Source: Sulfurimonas sp. SAG-AH-194-L11 (lineage in GTDB: Bacteria > Campylobacterota > Campylobacteria > Campylobacterales > Sulfurimonadaceae). From it: 64,000 nucleotides of DNA. A program made the position numbers and the translations under genes. Below are positions 46,001-55,775 of this stretch, piece after piece. Below the pieces are notes generated by a model that was not told the origin of the DNA, ran no database searches, and was given only the letters and a program-made list of their open reading frames with translations. The DNA lies in contig NZ_JAEMVB010000006.1 in the NCBI RefSeq assembly GCF_029215995.1, forward strand, positions 24,142-88,141, in the 5' to 3' direction. Numbering within the stretch: position 1 is the stretch's first letter; the number at the start of each line of letters is the position of its first letter.

Positions 46001-47953
46001 TTGAGTAAATATATAACAACACCTATATACTATGTGAATGGTGAAGCCCATATTGGACATGCTTACACTACTTTTATCGCAGATACAACTGCTAGATATG
46101 AGAGACTTAAGGGAAATGAGACTTACTTTTTAACAGGTACTGATGAACACGGACAAAAGATAGAAGAGTCTGCACAAAAACATGGTAAAGATACACAAGA
46201 GTTTGCGAACGAAATCAGTGCTACTTTTAAAAATCTTTGGGATGAGTTTGAGATATCTTACAACAAGTTTATCCGTACTACTGACAAAGATCATATGGCT
46301 GGTGTTCAAAAAGCATTTTTAAAAATGTTTGATAAGGGTGATATTTATAAGGATTTTTATGAAGGCCACTACTGTGTTAGTTGTGAGACTTTTTTCCCTG
46401 AAACACAACTTATAGATGGTGAATTCTGCCCTGACTGTGGTCGTTCGACAAGCATAGTTAAAGAGGAGAGTTATTTCTTTAAACTCTCTGAGTATGAAGA
46501 TAAACTACTCAAACACTATGAAGACAACCCTGACTTCATCATGCCACGTTCACGTGCAAACGAAGTAAAAAACTTTGTAAAAGGTGGGCTTCGTGACCTC
46601 TCAGTTACACGTACATCTTTTACTTGGGGTGTTAAAATGCCTGAGTCTCTTCATGATGATAAGCATGTTATGTATGTATGGTTAGATGCCCTACTGAACT
46701 ACATAACAGCACTTGGTTATGGTAAAGATGATGCTAATATGAACTTCTGGCCTGCATCAATTCACTTTGTTGGTAAAGATATCCTGCGTTTTCATGCTAT
46801 TTACTGGCCTGCCTTTTTAATGAGTCTTGACCTACCACTTCCTAAAACTATTGGTGCTCACGGTTGGTGGACTAGAGATGGTGAAAAGATGAGTAAGTCT
46901 AAAGGAAATGTTGTCTCTCCAAAAGAGGTTGCAGACGCTTATGGTGTGGAAAATCTTCGTTACTTTATGCTCCGTGAGGTTCCTTTTGGTCAAGATGGTG
47001 ATTTTTCTCAGCGTGCATTTATAGACCGTATAAACTCTGAACTATCAAATGATTTAGGAAACCTGCTCAATCGTATTATCGGTATGAGTGGAAAATATTC
47101 TGAGTATGAGATAGATAGTGTAAATGTAGAAAAGTTTCACACTAAAGAGCTTGATGCAATGAACAAGGTTTTAGACTCTCTTGATCATTATATGAAAGAG
47201 ATGCAGACTCACAGATATCTTGAAGAATTATGGAGACTTTTCTCTATTGGAAATACTGCAATTACTGAGCATGAGCCATGGGTTAAGATAAAAAATGATC
47301 AAAAAGATGAAGCATTAGCTACTGTAGCACTAGTAGCAAATATTTTAGCAAAAGCAGCAATTATGCTCTCGCCTGTTATGCCTAAAACTACGGCAACTAT
47401 CGCTGATGCCTTAAACTTTGAGATAAATAATGCGAGTTATATAGATATGGTAATTGATAAAAAACTATTGAAATTATTTAATATCAAAAAAGTTCCTCCT
47501 CTTTTCCCTCGTGTAGATGAGCCTTTAATGCCTGAAGCTCCTAATGCTAAGCCAAATCCTCCTAAAGAAGAGAAAAAATCTTCTAAGCAAAAAGAGAAGT
47601 TTGATTCTTGTGCGAGTTTTGATGATAACCTTATAGAAATAGGTCAATTTTTTGAAACATCACTCAAGATAGGAACTGTTTTAGAAGCAGAGGAAGTACC
47701 TAAGAGTAAGAAATTACTAAAACTCAAAGTTAGCCTTGGTGAAAATGACACACGCCAGATAGTAGCAGGTATCAGAGAATTTTATTCTGCTGAGTCTCTA
47801 GTGGATACTCAAGTATGTGTAGTTGCTAACCTTAAACCGGCAAAACTTATGGGTATTATGTCGGAGGGAATGCTTCTTGCTGCTAAGGATGAAGATGGTC
47901 TCTGTTTAGTAAGACCAGAAAAACCTAAAAAGGCAGGCACAACTATTGGATGA
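46001..47953 (+). CDS. metG: Methionyl-tRNA synthetase
   Basis: The 650-residue class I synthetase has the HIGH motif (GEAHIGHAYTTFIADT), a zinc-binding insert (YCVSCETFF...CPDCGRS), WLDALLNYITALGY, and KMSKS (RDGEKMSKSKGNVVSPKEV). The C-terminal 110 residues form the Trbp111-like tRNA-binding OB fold (KIGTVLEAEEVPKSKKLLKLKVSLG; GIMSEGML). The start is TTG after an AGGAC stretch. The stop overlaps the ATG of the following gene. Confidence 0.96.
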   Translation: MSKYITTPIYYVNGEAHIGHAYTTFIADTTARYERLKGNETYFLTGTDEHGQKIEESAQKHGKDTQEFANEISATFKNLWDEFEISYNKFIRTTDKDHMAGVQKAFLKMFDKGDIYKDFYEGHYCVSCETFFPETQLIDGEFCPDCGRSTSIVKEESYFFKLSEYEDKLLKHYEDNPDFIMPRSRANEVKNFVKGGLRDLSVTRTSFTWGVKMPESLHDDKHVMYVWLDALLNYITALGYGKDDANMNFWPASIHFVGKDILRFHAIYWPAFLMSLDLPLPKTIGAHGWWTRDGEKMSKSKGNVVSPKEVADAYGVENLRYFMLREVPFGQDGDFSQRAFIDRINSELSNDLGNLLNRIIGMSGKYSEYEIDSVNVEKFHTKELDAMNKVLDSLDHYMKEMQTHRYLEELWRLFSIGNTAITEHEPWVKIKNDQKDEALATVALVANILAKAAIMLSPVMPKTTATIADALNFEINNASYIDMVIDKKLLKLFNIKKVPPLFPRVDEPLMPEAPNAKPNPPKEEKKSSKQKEKFDSCASFDDNLIEIGQFFETSLKIGTVLEAEEVPKSKKLLKLKVSLGENDTRQIVAGIREFYSAESLVDTQVCVVANLKPAKLMGIMSEGMLLAAKDEDGLCLVRPEKPKKAGTTIG

Positions 47954-48960
47954 GACTTGAAAATGTCCTCGCACTTACACATGCAAAACTTTTAAACAGT
48001 CCATTTGTAAGCAATTTTACAGATATCGTTTTTGATGTCAAAAATGTTAAACGAGGTGACTTGTTCATGGCGTTTGACGAATCAAGCATAGAAGATGCTA
48101 TCCTAAATGGTGCCTACGGCATTGTTTTTAGTAAACCTACACAGATAAGTGATAGTGAAATAGCTTGGATAAAAGTTCAAAATCTTGAAGATGCACTCAC
48201 TCGCTTACTGCGTTTTAAACTTTTAGACAAAAACATAAAAGTATATGAAACAAATGAAATCGTCCTCAAGCTTGCTCTTCAAATTGTTACTGATCCAAGT
48301 TTTATAGCTATAAGTGGAAACATTCTTGATATTGCAAAACAACTTTGGAATATTGAAGAGACTTCTTATATCCTTTTTTGTCCAAATCTTAGTGATAAAA
48401 ATATTTTCACACAAACAATAGAACTTTCAAATACTACATATAAAAATATAAATATTATAGAACAAACACTATTTGAAACATCCTTTATCTACAATGATAT
48501 TTTTTACGAAAGACAACTGATTTCACCTTTTTTCATACCCTACTTAGAGATATTACTTCATCTATTTAAACATCTAAAAGTTGACTTTAGACTTCGTAAG
48601 TTTTCTCCTATAGGACACTTTGAAGCTGTTTTTACAAATAAAAGATTTGAGATTAAAGAGTTTGGAACAAGTGATAAGGTGCTTATATTTGAAAAAAGTA
48701 GTACTCTTGTTGAATCTCAGATAACATTTTTACAAAATGAAGCAACTTGGGCAAAAATAGTCTATGTCGTTCCCTATCATGATACGAAACTCATTAATAA
48801 AATACAAAACAAAGAGTCTCTTATTGTTTATAAAAATAAAAATGAGATTCTTAATGCTCTAAGAAAACATCATTTTAATTTTGCCTTAGTTATTGGTGCA
48901 GACAAAAATATACTAGAGTCTGTAGTTCAAATTCAACCAAGCCTATTCGACTTTAAATAG
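47950..48960 (+). CDS. Degenerate Mur-ligase-like protein
   Basis: The 336-residue protein resembles MurF/MurE in outline: an N-terminal domain ([36 protein letters not shown] corresponds to the DSRKVKKGDLF...A..GA..VV region), a central segment [20 protein letters not shown] where the P-loop GSxGKTT should be, and [21 protein letters not shown] resembling the PIGRFE region before YNANP. The P-loop glycine-lysine-threonine core is absent, and the protein is more than 100 residues short. It is therefore probably not an active ligase. It is coupled to metG (ATGA overlap) and convergent with the MCP gene, overlapping it by 18 bases. Confidence 0.6.
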   Translation: MRLENVLALTHAKLLNSPFVSNFTDIVFDVKNVKRGDLFMAFDESSIEDAILNGAYGIVFSKPTQISDSEIAWIKVQNLEDALTRLLRFKLLDKNIKVYETNEIVLKLALQIVTDPSFIAISGNILDIAKQLWNIEETSYILFCPNLSDKNIFTQTIELSNTTYKNINIIEQTLFETSFIYNDIFYERQLISPFFIPYLEILLHLFKHLKVDFRLRKFSPIGHFEAVFTNKRFEIKEFGTSDKVLIFEKSSTLVESQITFLQNEATWAKIVYVVPYHDTKLINKIQNKESLIVYKNKNEILNALRKHHFNFALVIGADKNILESVVQIQPSLFDFK

Positions 48961-50931
48961 TCCTAGTTGTTTATTGAGGTTACTTGAGCTCTCTTGTACT
49001 TTTTTAACTTCAGTTTCTATTTCATCAAGAAGTATCTTATTCTGTGTTGACAAGGTGTCTACATCAGTAATATTTTGTATAATTTCATTAGTACTATTTG
49101 ATAAAGAGTGTGCAATCTTTTCAGAATTTTTTGCAATATCAGAAGCTTGTTTAATGTGAGTTGAAGTGTTTAAAACTTTTTGTCTTGCATCCCTTGTGTG
49201 AGCTACAAGTTTTATAACAGATTTTGCATTCATTTCTATTTGCACACTTGCATCGGTAATAGATTGAAGAATAATACTAATCGTAGCATTAATATCTGAT
49301 AAACTTGACTGTGTACGTTCAGCCAACTTACGTACTTCATCTGCAACAACAGCGAATCCTCTACCATGCTCACCTGCTCGAGCTGCTTCTATAGCCGCAT
49401 TTAGTGCTAAAAGATTTGTTTGATCTGCAATATCTTCAATAATGCTCAGCACAGATTTGACATTACTTGCTTCACTGCTTAGCTCTGTTAAAGAGTTAGA
49501 AATTTCGGTTTCTTTCTCTGAAACAGTATTTACAAAGTCTACAAGGTTTGTTATGTCATCATATACAATGCCTAGCTCATCAACGGCACTATCAATAGTA
49601 GCACTTGTTTGTATACTATCTTCTAGTGAGAGGACTGTCATATCTTTAATATCTGTATTAGATACAATTGCTTTTTTAAGATAATCTCTCTCCTGTATCA
49701 TTTTTCCATGAATCTGAGTCAGTTTTTTTGTTACATTATCTATATCAGTATTTGTACGTCGACCTGAAATAATTACATCTAAAACCATAACATGAACTTT
49801 ATCAATAAACTTATTAAAAGAATGGGTTGTTTTACCTATTTCATCCTCTGATTTTTCCTCTAAGCGTTTAGTCAAGTCACCCTGCCCTGATGAAAGTTCT
49901 TTGGATATCATTGCTAAATCATCAAGCGGACGAAGGATAAGTACTCTTATTATTATAATCAAAACAACAAAGATTACTATGCTCACAATTAAAAAAATAC
50001 TCATCAGAGAGATTAATGATGATGATGCTTCTTTGGCCGTTTTTTTAACCTCACCTATAGGTTTTACAATAAGCATTATTCCTATTTTTTCATTTTGATT
50101 ATTTAGGATAGCTACTGTAGTGTAAAAGTAAATTTTATCTGTTGCAAAGCCATATGATTCTAACTCTTTAAAATTAATATTTCTAACATTTTGTACCAGT
50201 GATTGATCAATATTTTCTTTTCCTTGATCTATATAATACTTGTCAATTAAAATAGGTTCTTTTATATACTTTGCTATTTTTAGTTTTGACTGCTTTACTA
50301 AAATAAGCATCTTTTTCGTATCATCTTTTGAATATAACAAAGTACTAAAACGTAAAATAAAATCAATATTTCCAAGATACTCTGGTTCTTCATCTTCTTC
50401 TGTATATATAAGAGGTGCAGCGGCAACCATCATTATACCACCACGAGTAACTTCAGCACCAACAAAAGGTGCAAGTGTCTCCTGTACCGTCTGTATACTT
50501 TTTCTCATACTAACATCAGCACCATATGCATTTTTATCCCATGATTTTACATATGAGGCTGACTGTAAGTCTACAACTTGAATTAATGGATTTTTAAAAG
50601 ACTTATTTAAATTTAAAGCTTTACGAAGTCTAAAAATTTCATCATAAATAGCATCTCTTTCTTCATCATACATGTTATTTATTACAACACTATTATTAGC
50701 GATAGAGATAACAATATTTTTTAAAGACTCTAGTTTAACATTTAAATTATTTCTTGCTTCTTTTTGTAAAAATTCTTTTTCTTGTTCATATACTGTACTT
50801 TCAATTGAATTGATTTGTTTAGTTATCACTATAGTAAGGATAATTACACTAATGATAATAACAGGAATAAATGCTAAAAATAACTTACTCAACAATGACA
50901 AATTTTTAATTTTCATAACATTCTTATTCAA
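48943..50931 (-). CDS. Methyl-accepting chemotaxis protein
   Basis: The 662-residue receptor has a membrane segment at about 14-34, a Cache-type periplasmic domain (about 35-300; [18 protein letters not shown] and [15 protein letters not shown]), a second membrane helix at about 310-332, a HAMP domain ([32 protein letters not shown]) and the signalling tip [39 protein letters not shown]. It should report a periplasmic ligand to CheA. It is divergent from an orphan TRAP-type binding protein gene, 98 bases away. Confidence 0.93.
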   Translation of the reverse strand: MNKNVMKIKNLSLLSKLFLAFIPVIIISVIILTIVITKQINSIESTVYEQEKEFLQKEARNNLNVKLESLKNIVISIANNSVVINNMYDEERDAIYDEIFRLRKALNLNKSFKNPLIQVVDLQSASYVKSWDKNAYGADVSMRKSIQTVQETLAPFVGAEVTRGGIMMVAAAPLIYTEEDEEPEYLGNIDFILRFSTLLYSKDDTKKMLILVKQSKLKIAKYIKEPILIDKYYIDQGKENIDQSLVQNVRNINFKELESYGFATDKIYFYTTVAILNNQNEKIGIMLIVKPIGEVKKTAKEASSSLISLMSIFLIVSIVIFVVLIIIIRVLILRPLDDLAMISKELSSGQGDLTKRLEEKSEDEIGKTTHSFNKFIDKVHVMVLDVIISGRRTNTDIDNVTKKLTQIHGKMIQERDYLKKAIVSNTDIKDMTVLSLEDSIQTSATIDSAVDELGIVYDDITNLVDFVNTVSEKETEISNSLTELSSEASNVKSVLSIIEDIADQTNLLALNAAIEAARAGEHGRGFAVVADEVRKLAERTQSSLSDINATISIILQSITDASVQIEMNAKSVIKLVAHTRDARQKVLNTSTHIKQASDIAKNSEKIAHSLSNSTNEIIQNITDVDTLSTQNKILLDEIETEVKKVQESSSNLNKQLGLFKVE

Positions 50932-51029
50932 TATATTTATACTTCATTATAACTACCCAACATAAAATATATATAAATTTTTTGATATAATAAGACTATA
51001 AAATATAAATATACATTGAGCAAATTATT

Positions 51030-52160
51030 ATGAACCGTAGAAAATTTTTAACAACTGCAACACTGACTTCTTCAGCCCTCATTTTAAATGGCTGTAATGA
51101 TGAAAACCATCAAGCCATTGACTACTCTAAACATCCTCAGAAAAAAACAGATGTAAAAACAGTCAATGTCAATAAAAATAAAAAGACTCTTATAAAATTA
51201 GCTACTTCTTGGCCTGCACACTTTCCTATAATGGGGACTGGAGTTGAAAAATTTGCACAAAGAGTAAAAGATGTCAGTGGTGGAAGTTTAGAGATAAAGA
51301 TATATCCTAAAAATACACTTGTACCTGCTTTAGCTGTATTTGATGCATGTTCAAGTGGACAGATTGATGCTTTTCATTCAGGACCCTACTACTGGAAAGG
51401 AAAAAACTCTGCATTTTCACTCTATAGTGGCATTCCTTTTGGTTTTACAGCTGAAGAGATTAACTCTTGGATGACTTTTGGTGGTGGATTAGAGCTTTGG
51501 AGAGAACAGTATGCAAAGTATGATCTACACCCTTTTTTGGGTGGAAATACAAATATACAGATGGGTGGATGGTTTAGAAAACCTATAAACTCTCTTGAAG
51601 ATATGCAAGGTCTTAAGATGCGCATACCGGGTTTAGGGGGAGAAGTTTTCTCTAAAATGGGAGTTAATCCTATACTCTTACCTGCTGGAGAGATATACAC
51701 ATCACTTGAACGGGGTGTTATTGATGCAACCGAATGGGTTGGACCTGCATTAGATATAAAAATGGGCTTTTATAAAGTGGCTCCGTACTATTACTCAGGC
51801 TGGCATGAGCCAGGTTCAATACTTGAGCTGACTTTCTCTAAACACACTTGGAGTAAGCTAGCTAAAGAACATCAGTCTATTATTGAAGTTTGTGCGAGTG
51901 AGATGAATGCTAATATGACCTCAGAATTTCACTATGAAAATATTCATGCACTCTCTAGGTTACAAGAACTTGGGGTTAAACTCCATCATTTTCCCCAAGA
52001 TGTAAATAGTGCTGGGAAAAAAGCTCTACAAGAAGTTATCTATGAGTTAAGTAATAAAAATAAAGATTTTCAAAAGGTCTATGCATCCATAAACACTCAC
52101 CTTAAGCTTTCACGTGCATGGAGTGATGTTAGTTTAAGAAACTTTCTTAACGAGAGATAA
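51030..52160 (+). CDS. TRAP transporter solute-binding protein (DctP family), Tat lipoprotein-like
   Basis: The 376-residue protein begins MNRRKFLTTATLTSSALILNGC: a twin-arginine-type signal with a lipobox-like LNGC at Cys22. The mature part has the DctP fold motifs LATSWPAHFPIMGTG, FAQRVKDVSGGSLEIKIYPKNTLVPALAVFDACSSGQIDAFHSGPYYW, and the substrate-arginine region GLKMRIPGLGGEVFSKMG with GVIDATEWVGPALD. These proteins bind organic acids, often keto acids. No dctQ or dctM membrane genes are adjacent, so either they are elsewhere or the protein serves another partner such as the neighbouring chemoreceptor. Confidence 0.85.
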   Translation: MNRRKFLTTATLTSSALILNGCNDENHQAIDYSKHPQKKTDVKTVNVNKNKKTLIKLATSWPAHFPIMGTGVEKFAQRVKDVSGGSLEIKIYPKNTLVPALAVFDACSSGQIDAFHSGPYYWKGKNSAFSLYSGIPFGFTAEEINSWMTFGGGLELWREQYAKYDLHPFLGGNTNIQMGGWFRKPINSLEDMQGLKMRIPGLGGEVFSKMGVNPILLPAGEIYTSLERGVIDATEWVGPALDIKMGFYKVAPYYYSGWHEPGSILELTFSKHTWSKLAKEHQSIIEVCASEMNANMTSEFHYENIHALSRLQELGVKLHHFPQDVNSAGKKALQEVIYELSNKNKDFQKVYASINTHLKLSRAWSDVSLRNFLNER

Positions 52161-52161
52161 G

Positions 52162-52421
52162 TAATAAGCAACAGATAGTTTTATAGCCAACAACATTTAA
52201 AAGGTTTAGATTCAAGGCAAACTTTTTTTAGCGATACTTGTATCGTTGAAGAAAGTTTAACGAAGAAGATAAGCTTTTTAAATGTTGCCCTACGGGTGGT
52301 TTGATAAACTATAAGCTACTTCGTTAAAAGCTCTTGAAGCTACTAGTAGCTCCTTCAAACTTTTGCCTTGTATCTCATAGTTTATCAAACCATTGGCTGT
52401 AGAACTATCTGTTGCTTATTA
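52162..52421. repeat. 260-bp composite nested palindromic element
   Basis: Outer arms 52162-52180 and 52403-52421 are a perfect 19-bp inverted repeat (TAATAAGCAACAGATAGTT), extendable to 52190/52393 with two mismatches. Inside are two independent hairpins: branch A 52191-52287 closed by CAACATTTAAAA/TTTTAAATGTTG, with tip CGATA-CTTG-TATCG; and branch B 52298-52391 closed by GGTTTGATAAACTAT/ATAGTTTATCAAACC, with an AGCTACTAGTAGCT tip. The linker CCCTACGGG is itself a small dyad. Branch A reversed shares CTTCGTTAAA and TTTGCCTTGNATCT with branch B, so they are diverged inverted copies. No ORF fits. The element begins 2 bases after the dctP stop and fills most of the intergenic region. Confidence 0.9.
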
Positions 52422-52487
52422 TTTTAAAAGCTATTATTTTACTTTTATAGTGTAATATTGCGTCTATATTTACACTATGGATTTTTT

Positions 52488-53717
52488 GTGAACAAACTTT
52501 TTTACACCCTGCTCTTTTTACCTCTTTTAGCCTTCGCATCATTTACTGCAAAAATTATTGATGCAACTACACTGGAAGCACTTTCAGGTATAAGTGTTTA
52601 TAATGAAGAAGAGAGTGACACTAGCGATGAAAATGGTTTTTTCAGCTTAGAAGCAAAAGAGGGTATCTTTCATATAAAAGTACATGGTTATAGACCATTA
52701 GCTTTTGATATTACTCAAAAAGATACCATACTCCAACTCAAACCCATCAAGGTTAAAGCTCTTTACTTGACTTTTTGGGGTGCAAGCAATAACTCACAAA
52801 CACTAAAAAATCTTTTACATATCATAAAAAATACAGAGGCTAACGCTGTAGTAGTTGATGTAAAAAATGAGTATGGCTCAACATCTTTTCTTACCTCATT
52901 TAAGCAAGCAAACGATTATGGTGCACACAAACATAGAACAAACCGTAATATACAAAAATTTATACAAACTATGAAAGATAATAATATCTATACAATAGCA
53001 AGAATTGTGACTTTCAAAGATGAGATTCAGGCTTCACACAACCCTGAGTATGCTATAAAACGCGATGATAACGGTAGTATATGGAGAAATCACGATAATA
53101 TGGCATGGGTGGATCCCTTCGATGAGCGTTCTCATAAGTATACAATTACCATAGCAGAGGAAGCGGCAAAAGTCGGTTTTGATGAGATAAACTTTGATTA
53201 CATTCGTTTTCCTGCCAAATCTCACCTACGCTACTCTAAAGAGAACAATAAAGAAAATAGAATAAAAGCGATAGAGACTTTTCTTGATAGTGCCAAAGAA
53301 GCACTGTATCCATATGGTGTTTTTATATCTGTAAATGCTTATGGAAATATCTTATGGGGACCCAAAGATGATGATAACAATATAGGACAGATACTAGAAT
53401 CTTTAGCAGATCACTCTGACTATGTAGCACCTATGCTCTATCCATCTGGATTTGCATCTGGTTCATTTCACTATAAATATCCTGCTGATTATCCCTACTC
53501 TGTTATCTACCGTAGTTTAAACAATATAAAAGAGAGAGTAGATATAACAAGAGTGAGACCTTGGTTGCAATATTTTCGAGACTATAAACATAAAAAAAGA
53601 GCCTATGAAAAATTTGAGATTCAAGAGCAGATTCGTCCAATACAACAGCTCAATGCAAATGGATGGATGATGTGGTCACCCTCTAGTAAGTACCATGTAA
53701 ACTATCTTTTACCTTAG
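52488..53717 (+). CDS. Secreted putative glycoside hydrolase (DUF4015-type)
   Basis: I use the GTG at 52488, which gives 409 residues starting with a signal peptide (NKLFYTLLFLPLLAFAS); an upstream TTG at 52458 would put ten polar residues before it. Residues about 18-80 form a carboxypeptidase-regulatory-like domain (KIIDATTLEALSGISVYNEE, DENGFFSLEAKEG). The rest is a TIM-barrel-like DUF4015 domain: ALYLTFWGASN, AVVVDVKNEYG, ARIVTFKD, WVDPFDERSHKYTITIAEEA, GFDEINFDYIRFPAK and VAPMLYPSGF. The carbohydrate substrate is unknown. It is convergent with the metallopeptidase gene, overlapping by 9 bases. Confidence 0.82.
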   Translation: MNKLFYTLLFLPLLAFASFTAKIIDATTLEALSGISVYNEEESDTSDENGFFSLEAKEGIFHIKVHGYRPLAFDITQKDTILQLKPIKVKALYLTFWGASNNSQTLKNLLHIIKNTEANAVVVDVKNEYGSTSFLTSFKQANDYGAHKHRTNRNIQKFIQTMKDNNIYTIARIVTFKDEIQASHNPEYAIKRDDNGSIWRNHDNMAWVDPFDERSHKYTITIAEEAAKVGFDEINFDYIRFPAKSHLRYSKENNKENRIKAIETFLDSAKEALYPYGVFISVNAYGNILWGPKDDDNNIGQILESLADHSDYVAPMLYPSGFASGSFHYKYPADYPYSVIYRSLNNIKERVDITRVRPWLQYFRDYKHKKRAYEKFEIQEQIRPIQQLNANGWMMWSPSSKYHVNYLLP

Positions 53718-54365
53718 TTTGATATATTTTAATTCACGTCTCAACTCTTTAGAATAAGGAAGATACATATCAACAAAAGCATGAAAATCTTTTGAATGGT
53801 TCATATGTTTTAAGTGTGCCAACTCATGTACAACGACATAGTCTATAAGGTGTTTTTTAAGCTTCATTAGCTCAGTATTAAAAGTGATAATTTTTAAAGA
53901 ACTACAACTTCCCCACCGGCTTTTCATTTTTCTGTATTTAATTGTTTTAAAAGACAAGTTCATTACTTTAGCATAATGAACTGCTCTCTCTTGAAGATAG
54001 TTAGTAGCTATACTTTTATAAAAATCATCATAACATTTCATTATTTTTTGCGGCGAACTTATACGTAGTTTATGAAGCTTTGTCCTTAAAAGAGTTGCTT
54101 CTTCACTATCAATGCTATATTTTTGAGAAAAAAGAAGTATTTCATCTTCAAGGTTCATCTCTAAAGAGAGGTAGTTTTTCTGTTTTTTAAGCTGTTTTTG
54201 AATCCATGAGTCACGTAGCTCTAAAAGATTTAGTATATAAGTATATGAATTGTTTGAAGTTTTAACAAGTATCTTTTTATCTGACTCAACACCTATGTAG
54301 GTGTTTTTTAGTTTTGGGTTATACTTTAACTCAACATCACAACCCTTGTAAACTAACTTACTCAT
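53709..54365 (-). CDS. YgjP-type (DUF45/SprT-like) zinc metallopeptidase
   Basis: The 218-residue protein has the zinc motif VVHELAHLKHMNHSKDFHAFV (HExxH with a third His after a short spacer) and the upstream RKMKSRWGSCSSLKIITFNTELMKL signature of the YgjP/M48-related family. The first third is a beta-rich region (KNTYIGVESDKKILVKTS). It is predicted cytoplasmic. Substrates are not known. It overlaps queC by 8 bases, so the two are coupled. Confidence 0.88.
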   Translation of the reverse strand: MSKLVYKGCDVELKYNPKLKNTYIGVESDKKILVKTSNNSYTYILNLLELRDSWIQKQLKKQKNYLSLEMNLEDEILLFSQKYSIDSEEATLLRTKLHKLRISSPQKIMKCYDDFYKSIATNYLQERAVHYAKVMNLSFKTIKYRKMKSRWGSCSSLKIITFNTELMKLKKHLIDYVVVHELAHLKHMNHSKDFHAFVDMYLPYSKELRRELKYIKLR

Positions 54366-55038
54366 AAACGATAGGGTCTATAGCTCCAGCTTTGAGAAAT
54401 CCATTTAAACGCAGACGACAACTATCACACACACCACAAGCTTTGTCTTCATTTTTATAGCAAGACCAAGTAAGTTCAAGCGGTGATTTAAGTTCTAAGG
54501 ATTTTGTAACTATCTCAGACTTTAAAAGATGTACCAAAGGCATATGTATTTTAATATTTGTTTCATCTTTTGTACCGAGGTTGATAGCATCTTGCATCGC
54601 TTTAATATAAGTCTCACGACAATCAGGATAACCGCTACTATCTTCTTGTACTACACCTATACTTATAAGCTCTGCACCCTCTTTTTCTGCAATAGCCGCT
54701 GCCATACTTAAAAATATACCATTTCGAAAAGGAACATAAGTGATAGGTACACCCTTTTCTACTCCAGATACAGGAACATCTAGGCTCGTATCTGTTAATG
54801 CTGATGCACCTAGGTGTTTAAAAAAGTCCAAGTCAAGGCTATACTCTTTATACACTTTAAGGTACTTGCAAATAGAATCAAAGCACTCTTGTTCTTTCTT
54901 TTGTGTTCTCTGCCCATAGTTAAAATGAACAGCTATAATCTCATACCCGTCATCTTTCATCATCTGTGCACTCAAGGTTGAGTCCATACCTCCACTCATT
55001 ATGCAAACAGCTTTTTTACTTAGTCTTTTATTATTCAT
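54358..55038 (-). CDS. queC: 7-cyano-7-deazaguanine synthase
   Basis: The 226-residue ATP-dependent enzyme makes preQ0 for queuosine tRNA modification. The PP-loop is CIMSGGMDSTLSAQ (about residues 12-25), and four zinc cysteines are near the C-terminus (WSCYKNEDKACGVCDSCRLR). FNYGQRTQKKEQECF and PFRNGIFLSMAAAIAE are family segments. I looked for a preQ1 riboswitch in the 80 bases upstream and saw none. Confidence 0.95.
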   Translation of the reverse strand: MNNKRLSKKAVCIMSGGMDSTLSAQMMKDDGYEIIAVHFNYGQRTQKKEQECFDSICKYLKVYKEYSLDLDFFKHLGASALTDTSLDVPVSGVEKGVPITYVPFRNGIFLSMAAAIAEKEGAELISIGVVQEDSSGYPDCRETYIKAMQDAINLGTKDETNIKIHMPLVHLLKSEIVTKSLELKSPLELTWSCYKNEDKACGVCDSCRLRLNGFLKAGAIDPIVYE

Positions 55039-55120
55039 AATAGCATTTTAACATATTTTATTCAGCTAACCTAAAACAAAGAGGTACTACAATGTCAGTA
55101 TATAGTTAAAAGGATACATA

Positions 55121-55312
55121 ATGGGAATTTCATCAGCAACTTCTACTCCTGTAGCAACTTCTAATACTCCAGTGAGTGTTGGGGTACAAAAAAAAGCACA
55201 AGATGTTCAAGCACAACAAGTTTTAAAAATTTTAGAGAGTTCAGCACAACAGATGCAACAGACAACTTCTCAAAAAACAGGAATAGGCTCAAACTTAAAC
55301 CTTAGTGCTTAA
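55121..55312 (+). CDS. Small YjfB-like putative motility protein
   Basis: The 63-residue protein has a Ser/Thr/Val-rich N-terminus, then VGVQKKAQDVQAQQVLKILESSAQQMQ and a GIGSNLNLSA end, matching the pattern of the YjfB putative motility family (a hydrophobic helix with Q-rich heptads and a G-x-x-x-N-x tail). An AAAAGGA ribosome-binding site precedes the ATG. The role is unknown. Confidence 0.65.
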   Translation: MGISSATSTPVATSNTPVSVGVQKKAQDVQAQQVLKILESSAQQMQQTTSQKTGIGSNLNLSA

Positions 55313-55321
55313 ATAGGTACA

Positions 55322-55359
55322 AATCATAAGTACATTTAGATATAATTGCACTTATGATT
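55322..55359 (+). promoter_or_regulatory. Dyad and -10 box at a possibly leaderless ybeY start
   Basis: Perfect 10-bp arms AATCATAAGT (55322-55331) and ACTTATGATT (55350-55359); the right arm contains the ybeY ATG (55354). A TATAAT box at 55341-55346 in the loop ends 7 bases before the ATG, so transcription could start at or next to the start codon. No ribosome-binding site is visible. Confidence 0.5.
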
Positions 55360-55773
55360 GAACTTGAAAACAACACAACACTTACAGTAAATATCTCCCT
55401 TCTAGAGTCTATATCTGACACACTTACACAAAAAGAAATTGAGCTTATTATAACATCAAACGATGAAATAAAAAGAATAAATGCTGAGCATAGAAAGATT
55501 GATGAAGCTACGGATGTACTTAGTTTTCCCTATGAAGATATGCCTATGAGTCCCCTTGGAAGTATAGTTATATCAGAAGATTTTGTTAGAGAAAAAGCAG
55601 TTGAACTTGACCACTCTACATCGGATGAATTAGCACTGCTTTTTATTCATGGTCTCCTTCATATTTTGGGGTATGACCATGAAGTGGACAGTGGAGAGAT
55701 GCGTGAAAAAGAGAAAAGCATTATAGAACTCTTTTCTCTTCCAAAAAGTTTAATAGTTAGAACACAAGGATAA
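55354..55773 (+). CDS. ybeY: Endoribonuclease YbeY (rRNA maturation)
   Basis: The 139-residue metalloprotein has the signature FIHGLLHILGYDHE (H-x3-H-x5-H) near residues 108-121 and the TDVLSFPYED segment. It takes part in 16S rRNA 3'-end maturation and ribosome quality control. The start ATG sits in the arm of a dyad and just downstream of a TATAAT box, without an obvious ribosome-binding site. The antiporter gene follows after 2 bases. Confidence 0.93.
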   Translation: MIELENNTTLTVNISLLESISDTLTQKEIELIITSNDEIKRINAEHRKIDEATDVLSFPYEDMPMSPLGSIVISEDFVREKAVELDHSTSDELALLFIHGLLHILGYDHEVDSGEMREKEKSIIELFSLPKSLIVRTQG

Positions 55774-55775
55774 AT

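Noticed and set aside
55039..55120. preQ1 riboswitch upstream of queC
   Set aside because: The short leader lacks the preQ1-I stem-loop and A-rich tail on the minus strand.
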